Below, piece by piece: positions 8,821-17,852 of a DNA stretch of 64,000 nucleotides. Position 1 is the first letter of the stretch. Each line of letters begins with the position of its first letter. The notes beneath the pieces were generated by a model that was given only the letters and a program-made list of their open reading frames with translations, did no database searches and was not told where the DNA came from. The position numbers and the translations under genes are program-made. Source of the DNA: an uncultured Psychrosphaera sp. (GTDB taxonomy: Bacteria > Pseudomonadota > Gammaproteobacteria > Enterobacterales > Alteromonadaceae); contig NZ_CANMSK010000001.1 in assembly GCF_947500655.1 (NCBI RefSeq), positions 124,001-188,000 of the forward strand. Reading direction: 5' to 3'.

Positions 8821-10266
8821 ATGAACGTACTAGAAAAAATCGTTGTAGATAAAAGACAAGAAGTTAGCCAACGTAAAGTTGATTTTCCGCTAACTGATTT
8901 TATTGAGAAATTAACGCCTAACGACCGTGATTTTAAACAGGCCTTAAAAGACGATCACAAAAACAAAGGTGCAGCATTTATATTAGAATGCAAAAAAGCC
9001 AGTCCGTCTAAAGGCTTAATCCGTCCTGTATTTGACTTGGACGAGATTTGCCAAGCCTATAACGAGTATGCAACCTGTGTGTCTGTATTAACGGATGAAA
9101 AATACTTCCAAGGTGAATTTGAACGTTTGCCTTTGGTTAAAGACAAGTTAAGCCAGCCGGTATTATGCAAAGACTTCTTTATTGATGAATACCAAGTGTA
9201 TTTAGCTCGTTATTTTGGCGCAAACGCCATTTTATTAATGCTATCGGTTTTAAGCGATGAGGAATACACCAAGCTTAATACCCTTGCTACCAAACTGAAT
9301 ATGTCTGTATTAACCGAAGTCAGTAACAATGAAGAAATGCACCGTGCAGTAAGCTTAAAAGCAGATATCTTAGGTATTAACAATCGTAACTTACGTGACT
9401 TATCTACCAACTTAAACAAAACGCCTGAGTTGGTTGCTTTGTTTCACTCTTTAGCATCCAAGTCACAAGTGGACAATACCGTACTTATTTCTGAGTCAGG
9501 TATTTATAACCATCAGCAAGTGAATCTGTTAAAACAACAAGTACAAGGTTTCTTGGTGGGTAGTTCGTTAATGGCAGAAAAAGATCTTAAGCAAGCCTGT
9601 CACAACCTAATTATTGGTGAGCATAAAGTATGTGGTTTAACGCACCCAAATGCGGTTAACGCGTTAATTGAAAACAAGGTTAAACATGCAGGTTTAATAT
9701 TTGTTAGCAAAAGTCCACGTTGCGTAAACATTGATACCGCCAAAGATATCATTGAACAAGACTCAAATGGGCAATTAAAGTTTGTTGCTGTCACTCAAAA
9801 TATGCCAATAAAAGACATAGAAAAACTGATCTTGGAGTTAAACATTAGCGTATTGCAATTACACGGTGATGAAGATGACAACTACATTGAGGCGGTAAGA
9901 GAAGTATCTAAAAATGCTGATAAAGATATAAGCGTTTGGAAAGCTGTGCCAGTTAGTGAAAAAGGTTCTTTACCTGAACGATGGCCAAACGCAGACCGTG
10001 TATTACTAGACACAAAATGTACCGAAACAGGTCAATCTGGCGGCACAGGCAAAAGCTTTAACTGGGATGTATTAAAAGAAATAAATTTAGACAGCCCAGA
10101 AATTATGTTAGCTGGTGGATTAACCCCCGAGAACATAGCATCTACCAAAGACTTACCGGTTTGCGGTATGGATGTTAATTCAGGTGTTGAAACCAGCCCC
10201 GGCATAAAGTCGACAGACAAAATTAACCAAGTATTTTCGTTAGCTAACGCCCATACAAGACACTAA
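8821..10266 (+). CDS. trpCF: Bifunctional indole-3-glycerol phosphate synthase / phosphoribosylanthranilate isomerase
   Basis: A 481-residue fusion of two TIM barrels. Residues 1 to about 258 are IGPS (ILECKKASPSKGLIRP, VLTDEKYFQGEFE, VLCKDFFIDEYQ, LGINNRNLRDLSTNL, ISESGI, GFLVGSSLM). Residues about 264-475 are PRAI (KVCGLTHPNAVNAL with catalytic Cys, GLIFVSKSPRCVN, LQLHGDEDD, LLDTK, AGGLTPENI, GMDVNSGVE). The fusion is usual for gammaproteobacteria and carries out the two steps between phosphoribosylanthranilate and indole-glycerol phosphate. Confidence 0.96.
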   Translation: MNVLEKIVVDKRQEVSQRKVDFPLTDFIEKLTPNDRDFKQALKDDHKNKGAAFILECKKASPSKGLIRPVFDLDEICQAYNEYATCVSVLTDEKYFQGEFERLPLVKDKLSQPVLCKDFFIDEYQVYLARYFGANAILLMLSVLSDEEYTKLNTLATKLNMSVLTEVSNNEEMHRAVSLKADILGINNRNLRDLSTNLNKTPELVALFHSLASKSQVDNTVLISESGIYNHQQVNLLKQQVQGFLVGSSLMAEKDLKQACHNLIIGEHKVCGLTHPNAVNALIENKVKHAGLIFVSKSPRCVNIDTAKDIIEQDSNGQLKFVAVTQNMPIKDIEKLILELNISVLQLHGDEDDNYIEAVREVSKNADKDISVWKAVPVSEKGSLPERWPNADRVLLDTKCTETGQSGGTGKSFNWDVLKEINLDSPEIMLAGGLTPENIASTKDLPVCGMDVNSGVETSPGIKSTDKINQVFSLANAHTRH

Positions 10267-10334
10267 GTTCAATTAACGATTTAGTAACTCAAAAAAGTTA
10301 GCTAACACAATAAGATTAAAAAGCAGGAAAACCA

Positions 10335-11624
10335 ATGAGCACTGAGAAAACAAAAACTGATACAACAAAAAATGAAAAAACAAAAAAAACATTAGATGCC
10401 TACTTTGGTGAATACGGCGGTATGTTCGTACCAGAGCTTTTTGTACCAGCATTAGAAGAATTAGAACAAGCCTATATTGAAGCCATTGAAGATCCGGCTT
10501 TTGTTGAAGAGTTTGAAGGCTTATTAACTAACTACGCAGGCCGACCTACACCACTTACATTATGTAAAAACATAGTGGCAGGCACCAAAACCAAGCTTTA
10601 CTTAAAACGTGAAGACTTATTGCATGGTGGTGCACACAAAACCAACCAAGTATTAGGTCAAGCGCTGTTAACAAAACGTATGGGTAAAAAACGTGTTATT
10701 GCAGAAACAGGTGCCGGCCAACATGGTGTTGCAACGGCGTTAGCTTGTGCATTAATGGGCTTAGAAGCGCGCATTTATATGGGTGCAAAAGACATAGACA
10801 GACAACAACCAAATGTATTTAGAATGAAACTCATGGGCGCAGAAGTTATTCCAGTAACATCAGGCTCTGGCACATTAAAAGATGCAGTTAACGAAGCAAT
10901 GCGAGATTGGGCCTCAACTTACGAAGACAGCCATTACTTATTAGGCACAGCCGCAGGCCCGCATCCGTTCCCAACCATTGTCCGTGACTTCCAAAAAATG
11001 ATCGGTGAAGAAGCCAAACAACAAGTACTAAAAGCGGAAGGCCGTTTACCAGATAAAGTCATTGCCTGTGTTGGTGGTGGTTCAAATGCCATTGGAATGT
11101 TCAACGACTTTATTAAAGAACAAGGTGTTGAGCTTATTGGTGTTGAGCCAGGCGGTCACGGTTTAGAAACTGGCGAGCACGGCGCAGCATTAGCGGTTAT
11201 TGACCAAGGCATTGACTCAAAAGGTATTTTGCACGGTGCTTACACGCACATAATGCAAAATGAAGATGGTCAAATACAGGAGTCTTACTCAATATCGGCA
11301 GGTTTAGATTACCCAGCCGTTGGTCCACAACATGCGCATTTAAAAGCGATTGGCCGTGCAGATTATGTTGCTATTAACGATGACGAGGCCATTGACGCTT
11401 TCCAAATATTAGCGAAGCAAGAAGGTATTATTCCGGCACTTGAGTCATCTCATGCTTTAGCTCATGCGTTAAAGCTGGCAAAACAATCGCCAGAAAAAGA
11501 GCAAATTATTTTGGTTAACTTATCTGGTCGTGGTGATAAAGATTTAACTCACGTACACCAAATATTAGGTGAGAAATTTGGTGCCGCATCAGAAACTGAC
11601 AAATCACAAAAGGAGGCAAAATAA
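10335..11624 (+). CDS. trpB: Tryptophan synthase beta chain
   Basis: A 429-residue PLP enzyme condensing indole with serine. The PLP lysine is in [15 protein letters not shown], the catalytic Glu in [10 protein letters not shown], and the phosphate-binding [10 protein letters not shown] follows. The N-terminus carries an unusual Lys/Thr-rich stretch of about 20 residues before the conserved [13 protein letters not shown]; an AGGAAA RBS supports the ATG at 10335, so the extension appears real. The stop overlaps the trpA ATG (TAATG), indicating coupling of the two subunits. Confidence 0.96.
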   Translation: MSTEKTKTDTTKNEKTKKTLDAYFGEYGGMFVPELFVPALEELEQAYIEAIEDPAFVEEFEGLLTNYAGRPTPLTLCKNIVAGTKTKLYLKREDLLHGGAHKTNQVLGQALLTKRMGKKRVIAETGAGQHGVATALACALMGLEARIYMGAKDIDRQQPNVFRMKLMGAEVIPVTSGSGTLKDAVNEAMRDWASTYEDSHYLLGTAAGPHPFPTIVRDFQKMIGEEAKQQVLKAEGRLPDKVIACVGGGSNAIGMFNDFIKEQGVELIGVEPGGHGLETGEHGAALAVIDQGIDSKGILHGAYTHIMQNEDGQIQESYSISAGLDYPAVGPQHAHLKAIGRADYVAINDDEAIDAFQILAKQEGIIPALESSHALAHALKLAKQSPEKEQIILVNLSGRGDKDLTHVHQILGEKFGAASETDKSQKEAK

Positions 11625-12433
11625 TGAACCGTTATAATGCACTATTTCAAACATTAAATGAGAAAAACCAAGGCGCGTTTATTCCTTTTGTCACCATTGG
11701 CGATCCAGACTTGGAAACCAGTTATCAAATAATCAAAACCTTGATTGAATCTGGCGCAGATGCCCTTGAACTTGGTATTCCATTTTCAGACCCTGTTGCA
11801 GATGGCCCAACTATCCAAGCTGCCAATATTAGAGCATTAGACCAAGACATCTCTACTCAAGCGTGTTTAGACTTAGTTGCAAAAATAAGACAAGAGTTTC
11901 CAAATATACCAATTGGTTTATTACTTTACAGCAACTTAGTGATGGCGCACGGCATAACAGAGTTTTACAACTCATGTGCAAAAGCAGGTATTGACTCAGT
12001 ATTGATTGCCGACGTTCCAGTACGTGAAAGCGCACCATTTAGACAAGCAGCAGAACAAGCCAACATTGACGCCGTATTTATAGTGCCACCAACTATTAGC
12101 GACGAGATGATGCAAAAAATAGCCAAATACAGCCAAGGTTATACTTACTTGCTAAGCCGAGCTGGCGTTACAGGCGCTGAAACTAAAGCCAATATGCCTG
12201 CTGACATCCTGATCAGTAAATTGAAAAGCTTTAATGCTGCACCTGCAATTCTTGGATTTGGTATCTCTAGCCCAGAGCAAGTAAAATCAGCCATTAAATC
12301 CGGCGCTGCAGGCGCTATATCAGGCTCTGCTGTGGTAAACATTATTGAACGTAACTTGTTAGATAAAGAGTTGATGTTGGAGGAGTTAAGTAATTTTGTT
12401 TCTTCAATGAAGGTCGCGACCATAAAACTATAA
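11624..12433 (+). CDS. trpA: Tryptophan synthase alpha chain
   Basis: A 269-residue TIM-barrel lyase that releases indole from indole-glycerol phosphate. Catalytic Glu ([11 protein letters not shown]) and Asp (DPVADGP) are present, as are the loop-6 region LLSRAGVTG and the phosphate-binding GFGIS and GAISGSAVV. It ends the operon just before a terminator. A decayed second copy of its residues about 63-110 lies 1.5 kb downstream at 13909-14063. Confidence 0.96.
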   Translation: MNRYNALFQTLNEKNQGAFIPFVTIGDPDLETSYQIIKTLIESGADALELGIPFSDPVADGPTIQAANIRALDQDISTQACLDLVAKIRQEFPNIPIGLLLYSNLVMAHGITEFYNSCAKAGIDSVLIADVPVRESAPFRQAAEQANIDAVFIVPPTISDEMMQKIAKYSQGYTYLLSRAGVTGAETKANMPADILISKLKSFNAAPAILGFGISSPEQVKSAIKSGAAGAISGSAVVNIIERNLLDKELMLEELSNFVSSMKVATIKL

Positions 12434-12465
12434 TCACAAACTTATACTCTTTTTTAATAACTAAC

Positions 12466-12497
12466 AAAAACCATTTTAATTATTTGAAATGGTTTTT
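12466..12497 (+). terminator. trp operon terminator
   Basis: An 11-bp perfect stem (12466-12476 with 12487-12497) with a 10-nt loop and a run of T, 33 nt after the trpA stop. Confidence 0.85.
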
Positions 12498-12540
12498 GAC
12501 TTTTAAACAGAAAAAGTAAAATCTAATATTTAGGAGCAAA

Positions 12541-12666
12541 GTGAGAAGCTTAGATGTTATTGAATATAATAATTTTTTTGCTCTTACTCCTAAAGAAGAA
12601 AAAATCCCCTTACCTCTATGCAATACCGCGCCTTTATATATAATGGCGTTATTATTTACTGTTTAA
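12541..12666 (+). CDS. Possible small protein, 41 residues
   Basis: A GTG-initiated ORF of 41 codons with AGGAG four nt upstream, ending with a hydrophobic stretch PLYIMALLFTV. I recognise no family. The RBS core is also one arm of a perfect 8-nt inverted repeat (TTTAGGAG at 12529-12536 with CTCCTAAA at 12587-12594), so the same bases could instead be a hairpin that hides the RBS. A good -10 (TATAAT, 12639-12644) for the next gene lies inside the ORF, which argues against it. Treat as speculative. Confidence 0.2.
   Translation: MRSLDVIEYNNFFALTPKEEKIPLPLCNTAPLYIMALLFTV
12639..12644 (+). promoter_or_regulatory. Candidate -10 box for the DUF1499 gene
   Basis: TATAAT 33 bp upstream of the ATG at 12677; the -35 region is weak. 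Confidence 0.35.
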
Positions 12667-12676
12667 AGAGTACAAA

Positions 12677-13123
12677 ATGAAGAAAATTTTAATTGCTGTT
12701 GTGTCACTTATCGTTATTGTTGTTGTGATGTTTTTAGTTTTAGGACAAATGTCAAAAACAGGTGGAGCTTTAGGGCTACAAGACGGTAAGTTAGCTAAGT
12801 GTTCTAGTAAGCCGAACTGTGCCTCTAGTGAATATATAGAAGATGTTGAGCACTTTGTTGCTGGTCTAGATATTGCCATGCCTCATTCTATTCCTAAGAT
12901 TGAGTCGGTAATTACAGAAATGGGCGGAGTTATTGTAAATAAAAACGATGATTATGTGTCTGCTACATTTACTTCTGCAACGTTTGGTTTTGTTGATGAT
13001 TTTGAGGTTAGAGTAGATGTTGAGCAAAAACGTTTGCACTTTCGTTCTGCATCAAGAGTTGGTTACAGTGATAGAGGTGTAAATAAAAAACGTGTTGAGT
13101 TGTTTAAAAGCTTATATAAATAA
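12677..13123 (+). CDS. DUF1499 family protein
   Basis: A 148-residue protein with one N-terminal hydrophobic segment (about residues 4-24), a signal anchor or uncleaved signal peptide, followed by a DUF1499 domain. The family's start is recognisable in LAKCSSKPNCASSEY, and the body SATFTSATFGFVDDFEVRVDV...RSASRVGYSDRGVNKKRVE is the conserved core. Function of DUF1499 is unknown; proteins of this family are small and usually membrane-associated or periplasmic. It is monocistronic, between the trp terminator and its own strong terminator. Confidence 0.8.
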   Translation: MKKILIAVVSLIVIVVVMFLVLGQMSKTGGALGLQDGKLAKCSSKPNCASSEYIEDVEHFVAGLDIAMPHSIPKIESVITEMGGVIVNKNDDYVSATFTSATFGFVDDFEVRVDVEQKRLHFRSASRVGYSDRGVNKKRVELFKSLYK

Positions 13124-13155
13124 AGCGACTCAGGCATTTACCCTAAACACCTAAC

Positions 13156-13184
13156 AAAAAGCGGATCATAAGATCCGCTTTTTT
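13156..13184 (+). terminator. Intrinsic terminator after the DUF1499 gene
   Basis: A stem GCGGATC/GATCCGC extended by A5/T5 pairing, loop ATAA, ending in a run of six T. Confidence 0.9.
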
Positions 13185-13358
13185 GATTCAATATATACAA
13201 GCTTTAATTACTCTGTTTTTCTTATGCTCTTTCTTCTACATTTTAATCGGTATTTGATTCACGACTTCTTTGTCTACTAAGCTCAACTAATACGTTTTTT
13301 TATAACGTGTGCACATGCAGTAATAATGACGATAGAAGAAAAAAAGATCAACAATCTA

Positions 13359-13724
13359 CTACTGTTCACACTCAACTGTTTGATAATCATCTTCTATTGC
13401 TGAAATACTCGGTACGGTAAACCCGATATTTTCTGCAAGGTTAGAGTTATTTGCATCAATGGTGAATACATATATTTCTCCAATTTCACCGCCACAGACA
13501 GAGATGAAATTCATTTGAGTTAATTCGCCACAACTCTGTTCTTTCACTTCTATCCCAGCATCTAATAGATACTGTTCAGCTTCGGTAATAGACAAACCGC
13601 CACCAAGACATTGTTTTTCACCAGTACTTATATATACCTCAACATCTGAGTCTTCACCACAGGCGCTTAAAGTTATTAATATTACGAGTGATAATATTAT
13701 TGGAAATAAATAATTTAATTTCAT
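13359..13724 (-). CDS. Small lipoprotein of unknown function
   Basis: A 121-residue protein with a lipoprotein signal peptide: MKLNYLFPIILSLVILITL then lipobox LSAC, acylated Cys at about residue 22. I chose the ATG at 13724 because the signal peptide begins there; an in-frame ATG 57 nt upstream would put 19 polar residues before it. The mature part is acidic with four further cysteines (QCLGG, QSCGE, SVCGG, VECEQ), suggesting two disulphides in the envelope. No family recognised. The 174 bases between the preceding terminator and this gene's stop hold nothing clear. Confidence 0.65.
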   Translation of the reverse strand: MKLNYLFPIILSLVILITLSACGEDSDVEVYISTGEKQCLGGGLSITEAEQYLLDAGIEVKEQSCGELTQMNFISVCGGEIGEIYVFTIDANNSNLAENIGFTVPSISAIEDDYQTVECEQ

Positions 13725-13908
13725 AGCGTTGTCTTCTGAGCTGAATTTAAGTTTTGGATTGATCATTATATTAATACGCACTAAAAAAGCATTATTTTTA
13801 AATGTACTAGGGGTTTATTAAATTAAGGTGATATCTAAAAAGGTTGGAGGCTGGTTATTAATAATATCTGAATTTAAAGATAAGTTATTGTTTTCAACAA
13901 ATCACAGC

Positions 13909-14063
13909 CCAACTATTCAAGCCGCTAATATCAGAGCGTTAGACCAAGGTATTTCAACTCAAGCGTGCTTGGACTTAGTATCTAAAATCAGATAAAAATA
14001 TCCAAGCACAACAATTGGCTTATTGCTTTATAGCATCTTAGTTATGGCTCACAGTATCAACAA
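13909..14063 (+). pseudogene. Decayed trpA fragment
   Basis: The translation [13 protein letters not shown] then [20 protein letters not shown] and LVMAH aligns to TrpA residues about 63-110. A CAA codon of trpA is TAA here (after KIR), and no start or flanking trpA sequence is preserved. Across the 24 codons from AANIR to KIR, 10 differ from the intact trpA only silently and two change the residue, so this copy diverged under selection before it decayed. It may be the remains of a second trpA or of a segment acquired from a relative. The 305-base gap between the lipoprotein and the next gene holds nothing else. Confidence 0.85.
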
Positions 14064-14086
14064 ATTTATGGTTTATTTGCAACGAT

Positions 14087-14488
14087 TTAGAGTAATTTTA
14101 AATAGGTATCATTTTCATCATCAATGATCACTGTGATCACTTTAATAGTCTCTTCTAAAATACTCAGCATATAAGACGTGTTGTAGCTTATCTGTATCTC
14201 GCCTTGTTCATTTTTGAACGTCCAATTAACATTAGCAAAATGTATATCATTAGATAAATAAATCGCTTTTTTTACATCTACCTCAATGTTAGTTATTGCT
14301 CGTTGGTCAAATGACTTTAATACTTTCTTTAAATTCTCTTCCAATTCTTCATCAAAAGAAACAACCCTTTCAGGCTCATCATGAACAATAATAAAAGGTA
14401 ATCGATAAATCGACTTTAGCAGCTGTAATTCTCTATCTTGCATTGCTACAGCGTACTTCTGAAAAAATTCAGTAACTCTTTGGCGCAT
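14087..14488 (-). CDS. Conserved hypothetical protein, possible NTF2-like fold
   Basis: A 133-residue soluble protein with no signal peptide. The pattern of an N-terminal helix (RVTEFFQKYAVAMQ), then DELEENLKKVLKSF and terminal beta strands (NVNWTFKNEQGEIQISYNTSYMLS...IKVITVIID), resembles small NTF2/SnoaL-like proteins, but I see no catalytic residues that decide this. A GAGAGGAA RBS precedes the ATG. It is on the same strand as queE and starts 31 nt after the queE stop, so the two may be co-transcribed. Confidence 0.6.
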   Translation of the reverse strand: MRQRVTEFFQKYAVAMQDRELQLLKSIYRLPFIIVHDEPERVVSFDEELEENLKKVLKSFDQRAITNIEVDVKKAIYLSNDIHFANVNWTFKNEQGEIQISYNTSYMLSILEETIKVITVIIDDENDTYLKLL

Positions 14489-14519
14489 GTTATATTCCTC
14501 TCTGAGCTTTTATCATCTG

Positions 14520-15194
14520 CTAACTTATACCAATGTACTTATGTACTTGCACAGACAGGCGCCAGTTCTTTTCTTTACAGGTTTCAATTGCAAGTTCAGT
14601 CGCTGATACTTTTTGACTAATTGGCTGTAAATAAATTAACGTATTCTTTTTTACTGGTGCTTCCAATAATAATTGTTCTAATTCATCAACATGTAATTGT
14701 CTTGCAATTGGGTGTTTAATTTCATTTGCCCTTTGCATACAAGATGCAAGAACTTTATAACCACCTTTCATATTAATTTTGGGTGAAACCGTTACCCATG
14801 TTTGTTCTGGCGCTTGAACCTCAAACGTACCACTGGTTTCTATTTGAGTTGAATAACCTTTACTGTGTAACAACTCACACAAAGGGTTTAAGTCAAACAT
14901 ACAAGGCTCTCCGCCCGTAATTACAACATGTTTAGCTCGGTAACCTTGCTCAACAAAAGTGTTTAATATTGTCGACTCATCAACATCACACCAAGTTGGA
15001 TCGTCTGATGTTTTCATAATGATAGTTGATAATGGCTGTTTATCACTTTCTAATTGATCCCAAGTTTGTTTGGTATCACACCAAGAGCAACCGACAGGAC
15101 AACCTTGCAGTCGAACAAATATCGACGCCGTTCCTGTGTACTGACCTTCCCCTTGGATGGTCTCAAATATTTCATTTATTTTATATTTACTCAT
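14520..15194 (-). CDS. queE: 7-carboxy-7-deazaguanine synthase
   Basis: A 224-residue radical SAM enzyme of queuosine/preQ0 synthesis, converting carboxytetrahydropterin to 7-carboxy-7-deazaguanine. The cluster motif is CPVGCSWCDT with the substrate-binding FETIQGEG before it, and VVITGGEPCM follows. I chose the ATG at 15194 (MSKYKINEIFETIQGEG), which matches the family N-terminus; a longer in-frame start at 15254 adds 20 residues unlike the family. It is divergent from queC, the next pathway enzyme. Confidence 0.94.
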   Translation of the reverse strand: MSKYKINEIFETIQGEGQYTGTASIFVRLQGCPVGCSWCDTKQTWDQLESDKQPLSTIIMKTSDDPTWCDVDESTILNTFVEQGYRAKHVVITGGEPCMFDLNPLCELLHSKGYSTQIETSGTFEVQAPEQTWVTVSPKINMKGGYKVLASCMQRANEIKHPIARQLHVDELEQLLLEAPVKKNTLIYLQPISQKVSATELAIETCKEKNWRLSVQVHKYIGIS

Positions 15195-15323
15195 TGTTTG
15201 GTAGTTGGCACCTGATAAAGTTAACTTTCTTCTCGACTGATATTGAATTAACATTGATTAATTCTGTGTGAATATGAACATCTATTTGTTATCTCGACAT
15301 TTCATGTTCACTAATTTTGGCGA

Positions 15324-15346
15324 TTGTAACAAATATTTTTGTACAA
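15324..15346. promoter_or_regulatory. Imperfect palindrome between queE and queC
   Basis: TTGTAaCAAA and TTTTGTACAA arms form a 23-bp near-palindrome 30 bp before queC. It could be an operator for either gene; no known motif was recognised. Confidence 0.3.
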
Positions 15347-15375
15347 TTTCGCAATTAATTTATAGGTAAAGTTAG

Positions 15376-16035
15376 ATGTCTGAAAAGGTTGTGGTTATTT
15401 TTTCTGGTGGTATGGATTCATATACCGTTTTAAATCATGCATTAAAGCAAGGTTACGATGTATACGCCCTCACCTTTGACTATGGTCAACGCCATGTAAA
15501 AGAAATTGAGTATGCAAAAAAAGCCTGTGAAGAATTAAACGTACACCATAAAATCGTTGATATTAGCGCGATAAATTCAATAATAGCTGGCTCTTCACTA
15601 ACCGATAACATTGATATTCCTGAAGGCCATTACGAAGCTGAAAGCATGCAGAGCACCGTAGTACCAAACCGAAATATGATCTTGTTAAGTTTAGCGGTTG
15701 GCTATGCAGTTAGCTTAGAAGCCACAAAGGTATTTTACGGCGCGCATTCTGGCGACCATGCTATTTATCCAGATTGTCGTCCTGAGTTTGTTAAACGTAT
15801 GCAAGATGTTTGCGCCATTGCCAATTACGATGCAATTGATATTGTAGTTCCATATTTACATAACGATAAAATTGAAATCTTAGCTGATGGATTAAGCATG
15901 AAGTTAGATTACAACAAAACATGGACTTGTTATAACGGCCGCGAAAAAGCATGTGGTAAATGTGGTGCATGCCAAGAACGTTTGGAAGCGTTTGAAAAAA
16001 ACAACATGACTGACCCATTAGAGTACGAAGCGTAA
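15376..16035 (+). CDS. queC: 7-cyano-7-deazaguanine synthase
   Basis: A 219-residue ATP-dependent preQ0 synthase. The PP-loop [11 protein letters not shown] is at residues 9-19; DYGQRH and VVPNRN are intact; the zinc site is in the C-terminal [22 protein letters not shown]. It converts CDG to preQ0. Partner queE lies divergently, 181 bp away; queD and queF are not in this window. Confidence 0.96.
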   Translation: MSEKVVVIFSGGMDSYTVLNHALKQGYDVYALTFDYGQRHVKEIEYAKKACEELNVHHKIVDISAINSIIAGSSLTDNIDIPEGHYEAESMQSTVVPNRNMILLSLAVGYAVSLEATKVFYGAHSGDHAIYPDCRPEFVKRMQDVCAIANYDAIDIVVPYLHNDKIEILADGLSMKLDYNKTWTCYNGREKACGKCGACQERLEAFEKNNMTDPLEYEA

Positions 16036-16072
16036 CGTCTTCCCGTAATGACTTTCAAATAAGGAAGAGGCA

Positions 16073-16720
16073 TTGGAAAACTTAGAATTAGATCAAACGT
16101 TACTGGAGCTTATAAGCCAAGAGGCTGTTAATGGTGGCATCAGTGAATACGAGATAATTACTAAGTTTAAATCTGCGCCGTATAATTTATTTAATGCTGA
16201 TGTTATGTCCAATAATCTCAGCTTATTTCAAACTCATTTTGTTATTTTTAATGCTTTATATCGTTTAAGGGATTTAGGCTTAGAACTTAATCAATTTGAT
16301 ATTGATATCATCTCGTCCAATATACGGTTTATTCCCTTATCTCAATCGACCTCGGCACAAGACGGTGCTTCATCAGTAGCTGGAACTCATGTACAAAACC
16401 GAGAAGAACTACAAGCCATTGAAAAATTAAGAAGCTACTACTTAGATTGGAATAACTTTGAAAAAACCACAGAGACAAGTGTAAACGACTTACTCGACTC
16501 TTTTTGGAACAATATGTCTTCGCGTTCTCCAGTGCAACGTAGTCAAGATAACTTAACCCAATCACTCACTACCCTTGAATTAACCGACTTACCCTCTGAG
16601 CCTTCTCTCAAGCGCCAATATAAGAAACTATGTAACATACACCACCCAGACAAAGGTGGTTGTCAGGCTACTTTTCAAAAAGTGCATTTGGCTTATCAAT
16701 ATATTAAACAACGAATTTAA
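16073..16720 (+). CDS. DnaJ-related protein with C-terminal J domain
   Basis: A 215-residue protein with an N-terminal DNAJ-related domain (PF12339 type, about residues 1-135) and a C-terminal J domain (about 165-215) bearing the HPD tripeptide in IHHPDKGG. This domain order, J at the C-terminus, is typical of a family found in Vibrio, Shewanella and Colwellia, probably a DnaK co-chaperone. The start is TTG at 16073, supported by AAGGAAGAGG just upstream. It follows queC by 37 nt and is probably co-transcribed. Confidence 0.85.
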   Translation: MENLELDQTLLELISQEAVNGGISEYEIITKFKSAPYNLFNADVMSNNLSLFQTHFVIFNALYRLRDLGLELNQFDIDIISSNIRFIPLSQSTSAQDGASSVAGTHVQNREELQAIEKLRSYYLDWNNFEKTTETSVNDLLDSFWNNMSSRSPVQRSQDNLTQSLTTLELTDLPSEPSLKRQYKKLCNIHHPDKGGCQATFQKVHLAYQYIKQRI

Positions 16721-16761
16721 TTCGTTTAGTTAAAGGATGAGTTTAGTTAAAAGTCAGATAC

Positions 16762-16789
16762 AAAAAAGGTCTTAATTAAAAGACCTTTT
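16762..16789. terminator. Bidirectional terminator between the DnaJ-related gene and the secreted-protein gene
   Basis: A 10-bp stem AAAAGGTCTT/AAGACCTTTT with loop AATTAA. The T run is four on the plus strand and six on the minus strand, so it works best for the minus-strand gene. Confidence 0.75.
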
Positions 16790-16851
16790 GCTTATTAACT
16801 GCTATTTGTTTTTAGCTGCTATTTTAGAGGCTACTTACTTTTAGAAGCTAC

Positions 16852-17508
16852 TTATTTTTTAGAAGCTAAAAGCTCAGTTAACTCTTCAACTTGCTCAGCT
16901 GTTAACTCAGACTTGTTAATGATTTTGGTTAAGACTTTTACCGTGTCTTTGTCTCTCATGTGACCTTTCATTTTGCCTTCGTGCTTACCTTTATGCTTTC
17001 CTTTGTGCATTTTTTTACCGTCGGCTAACAGCATCTTCACTAAATGTTTGTCATTAAATTTAGCGTCCCCTACAACATCAATTTCTATGTGCTTTGTACC
17101 GTTTTTATCGTCAGTTTTTAACATAAAAACACTTGATGTTTTATCACCACGAGTAATATCCGTATCGTTTAACACTACAACTTTAGTGTCATAATCTTCA
17201 AGTTTAGATAATAAAGTGACTATTTTATCTGATGTTTCTTTGTCTAAGTCACCTAGTTTTGCAGTGACATTGTCCATACTTTTTAATTCTTCAGCACTGA
17301 AAGTATATTTGTTCTTTTCACCACTGCTGGCAACAAAAACTTTAATATCTTTACCTTCTACCGCTTTTACCTTAACCATTTCACGAACAGGCTTTTCTTT
17401 ATCGTTTTTATTTTTTTCAGCTAACGCATTACCACTTACCAATGATGTAGCTAATACAGTACTTAATATTAACGATGCTGCGAATACACTATGTTTTGAG
17501 TTTTTCAT
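16852..17508 (-). CDS. Secreted Lys/His/Met-rich protein with LTxxQ-type tail, ZraP-like role proposed
   Basis: A 218-residue exported protein: signal peptide residues 1-30 with cleavage after NALA. The mature protein is strongly charged. Residues about 168-187 form a Lys/His/Met-rich segment (KKMHKGKHKGKHEGKMKGHM) that could bind metal, and the C-terminus has SELTAEQVEEL, an LTxxQ motif as in periplasmic CpxP/Spy/ZraP proteins. No further homology seen. A GGAGAG RBS precedes the ATG and a near-consensus sigma-54 promoter lies 49-65 bp upstream. The divergent neighbours encode a sensor kinase and a sigma-54 activator, so this gene is the probable target of that pair, as zraP is of ZraSR. Confidence 0.65.
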   Translation of the reverse strand: MKNSKHSVFAASLILSTVLATSLVSGNALAEKNKNDKEKPVREMVKVKAVEGKDIKVFVASSGEKNKYTFSAEELKSMDNVTAKLGDLDKETSDKIVTLLSKLEDYDTKVVVLNDTDITRGDKTSSVFMLKTDDKNGTKHIEIDVVGDAKFNDKHLVKMLLADGKKMHKGKHKGKHEGKMKGHMRDKDTVKVLTKIINKSELTAEQVEELTELLASKK

Positions 17509-17556
17509 TTTATCTCTCCAGTTTTAAAGCATAATTTTGCAATTCAGGGTAAGTAA

Positions 17557-17573
17557 CTCAACTAACGTGCCAA
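17557..17573 (-). promoter_or_regulatory. Candidate sigma-54 promoter of the secreted-protein gene
   Basis: Read on the minus strand the sequence is TTGGCACGTTAGTTGAG: a perfect -24 element TGGCACG, 4 nt, then TTGA where consensus is TTGC. The spacing between the -24 GG and the -12 element is correct. Transcription would start near 17546, leaving about 38 nt of leader with a GGAGAG RBS. The nearby sigma-54 activator gene strengthens the call. Confidence 0.7.
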
Positions 17574-17651
17574 TTTAAAATAATTATAAATTTCAACAAC
17601 TTAAAATAAATTAATAATATTTTTCATTATTTATCTAAATAACATCCCCAT

Positions 17652-17672
17652 ATAAGGATTAATATTCCTTAT
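17652..17672. promoter_or_regulatory. Candidate upstream activator site (dyad)
   Basis: ATAAGGA-N7-TCCTTAT is a perfect 21-bp interrupted palindrome centred about 116 bp upstream of the predicted sigma-54 start, the usual position for an NtrC-type enhancer site. A second dyad ACTCT-N6-AGAGT lies at 17793-17808, and a -10-like TATAAT at 17739-17744 faces the kinase gene. The 344-base gap 17509-17852 is thus purely regulatory. Confidence 0.5.
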
Positions 17673-17852
17673 TACAGCATTAATGGTTTACACTTGATCT
17701 TGGAAAAACAATTACACAATTGATTTATATGACTTTTTTATAATGGAATAAAGATTGCGTAATTAAGTGATCACAAACGAATTTAAGCTAACACTCTTAA
17801 ATTAGAGTAAAGCTATCTAGTTATACCCAAACAAAACTAATGAGTACTTTAT

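Noticed and set aside
15255..15375. preQ1 riboswitch in the queE/queC gap
   Set aside because: No C-rich stem-loop followed by an A-rich pseudoknot tail overlapping the RBS; only an imperfect dyad was found.
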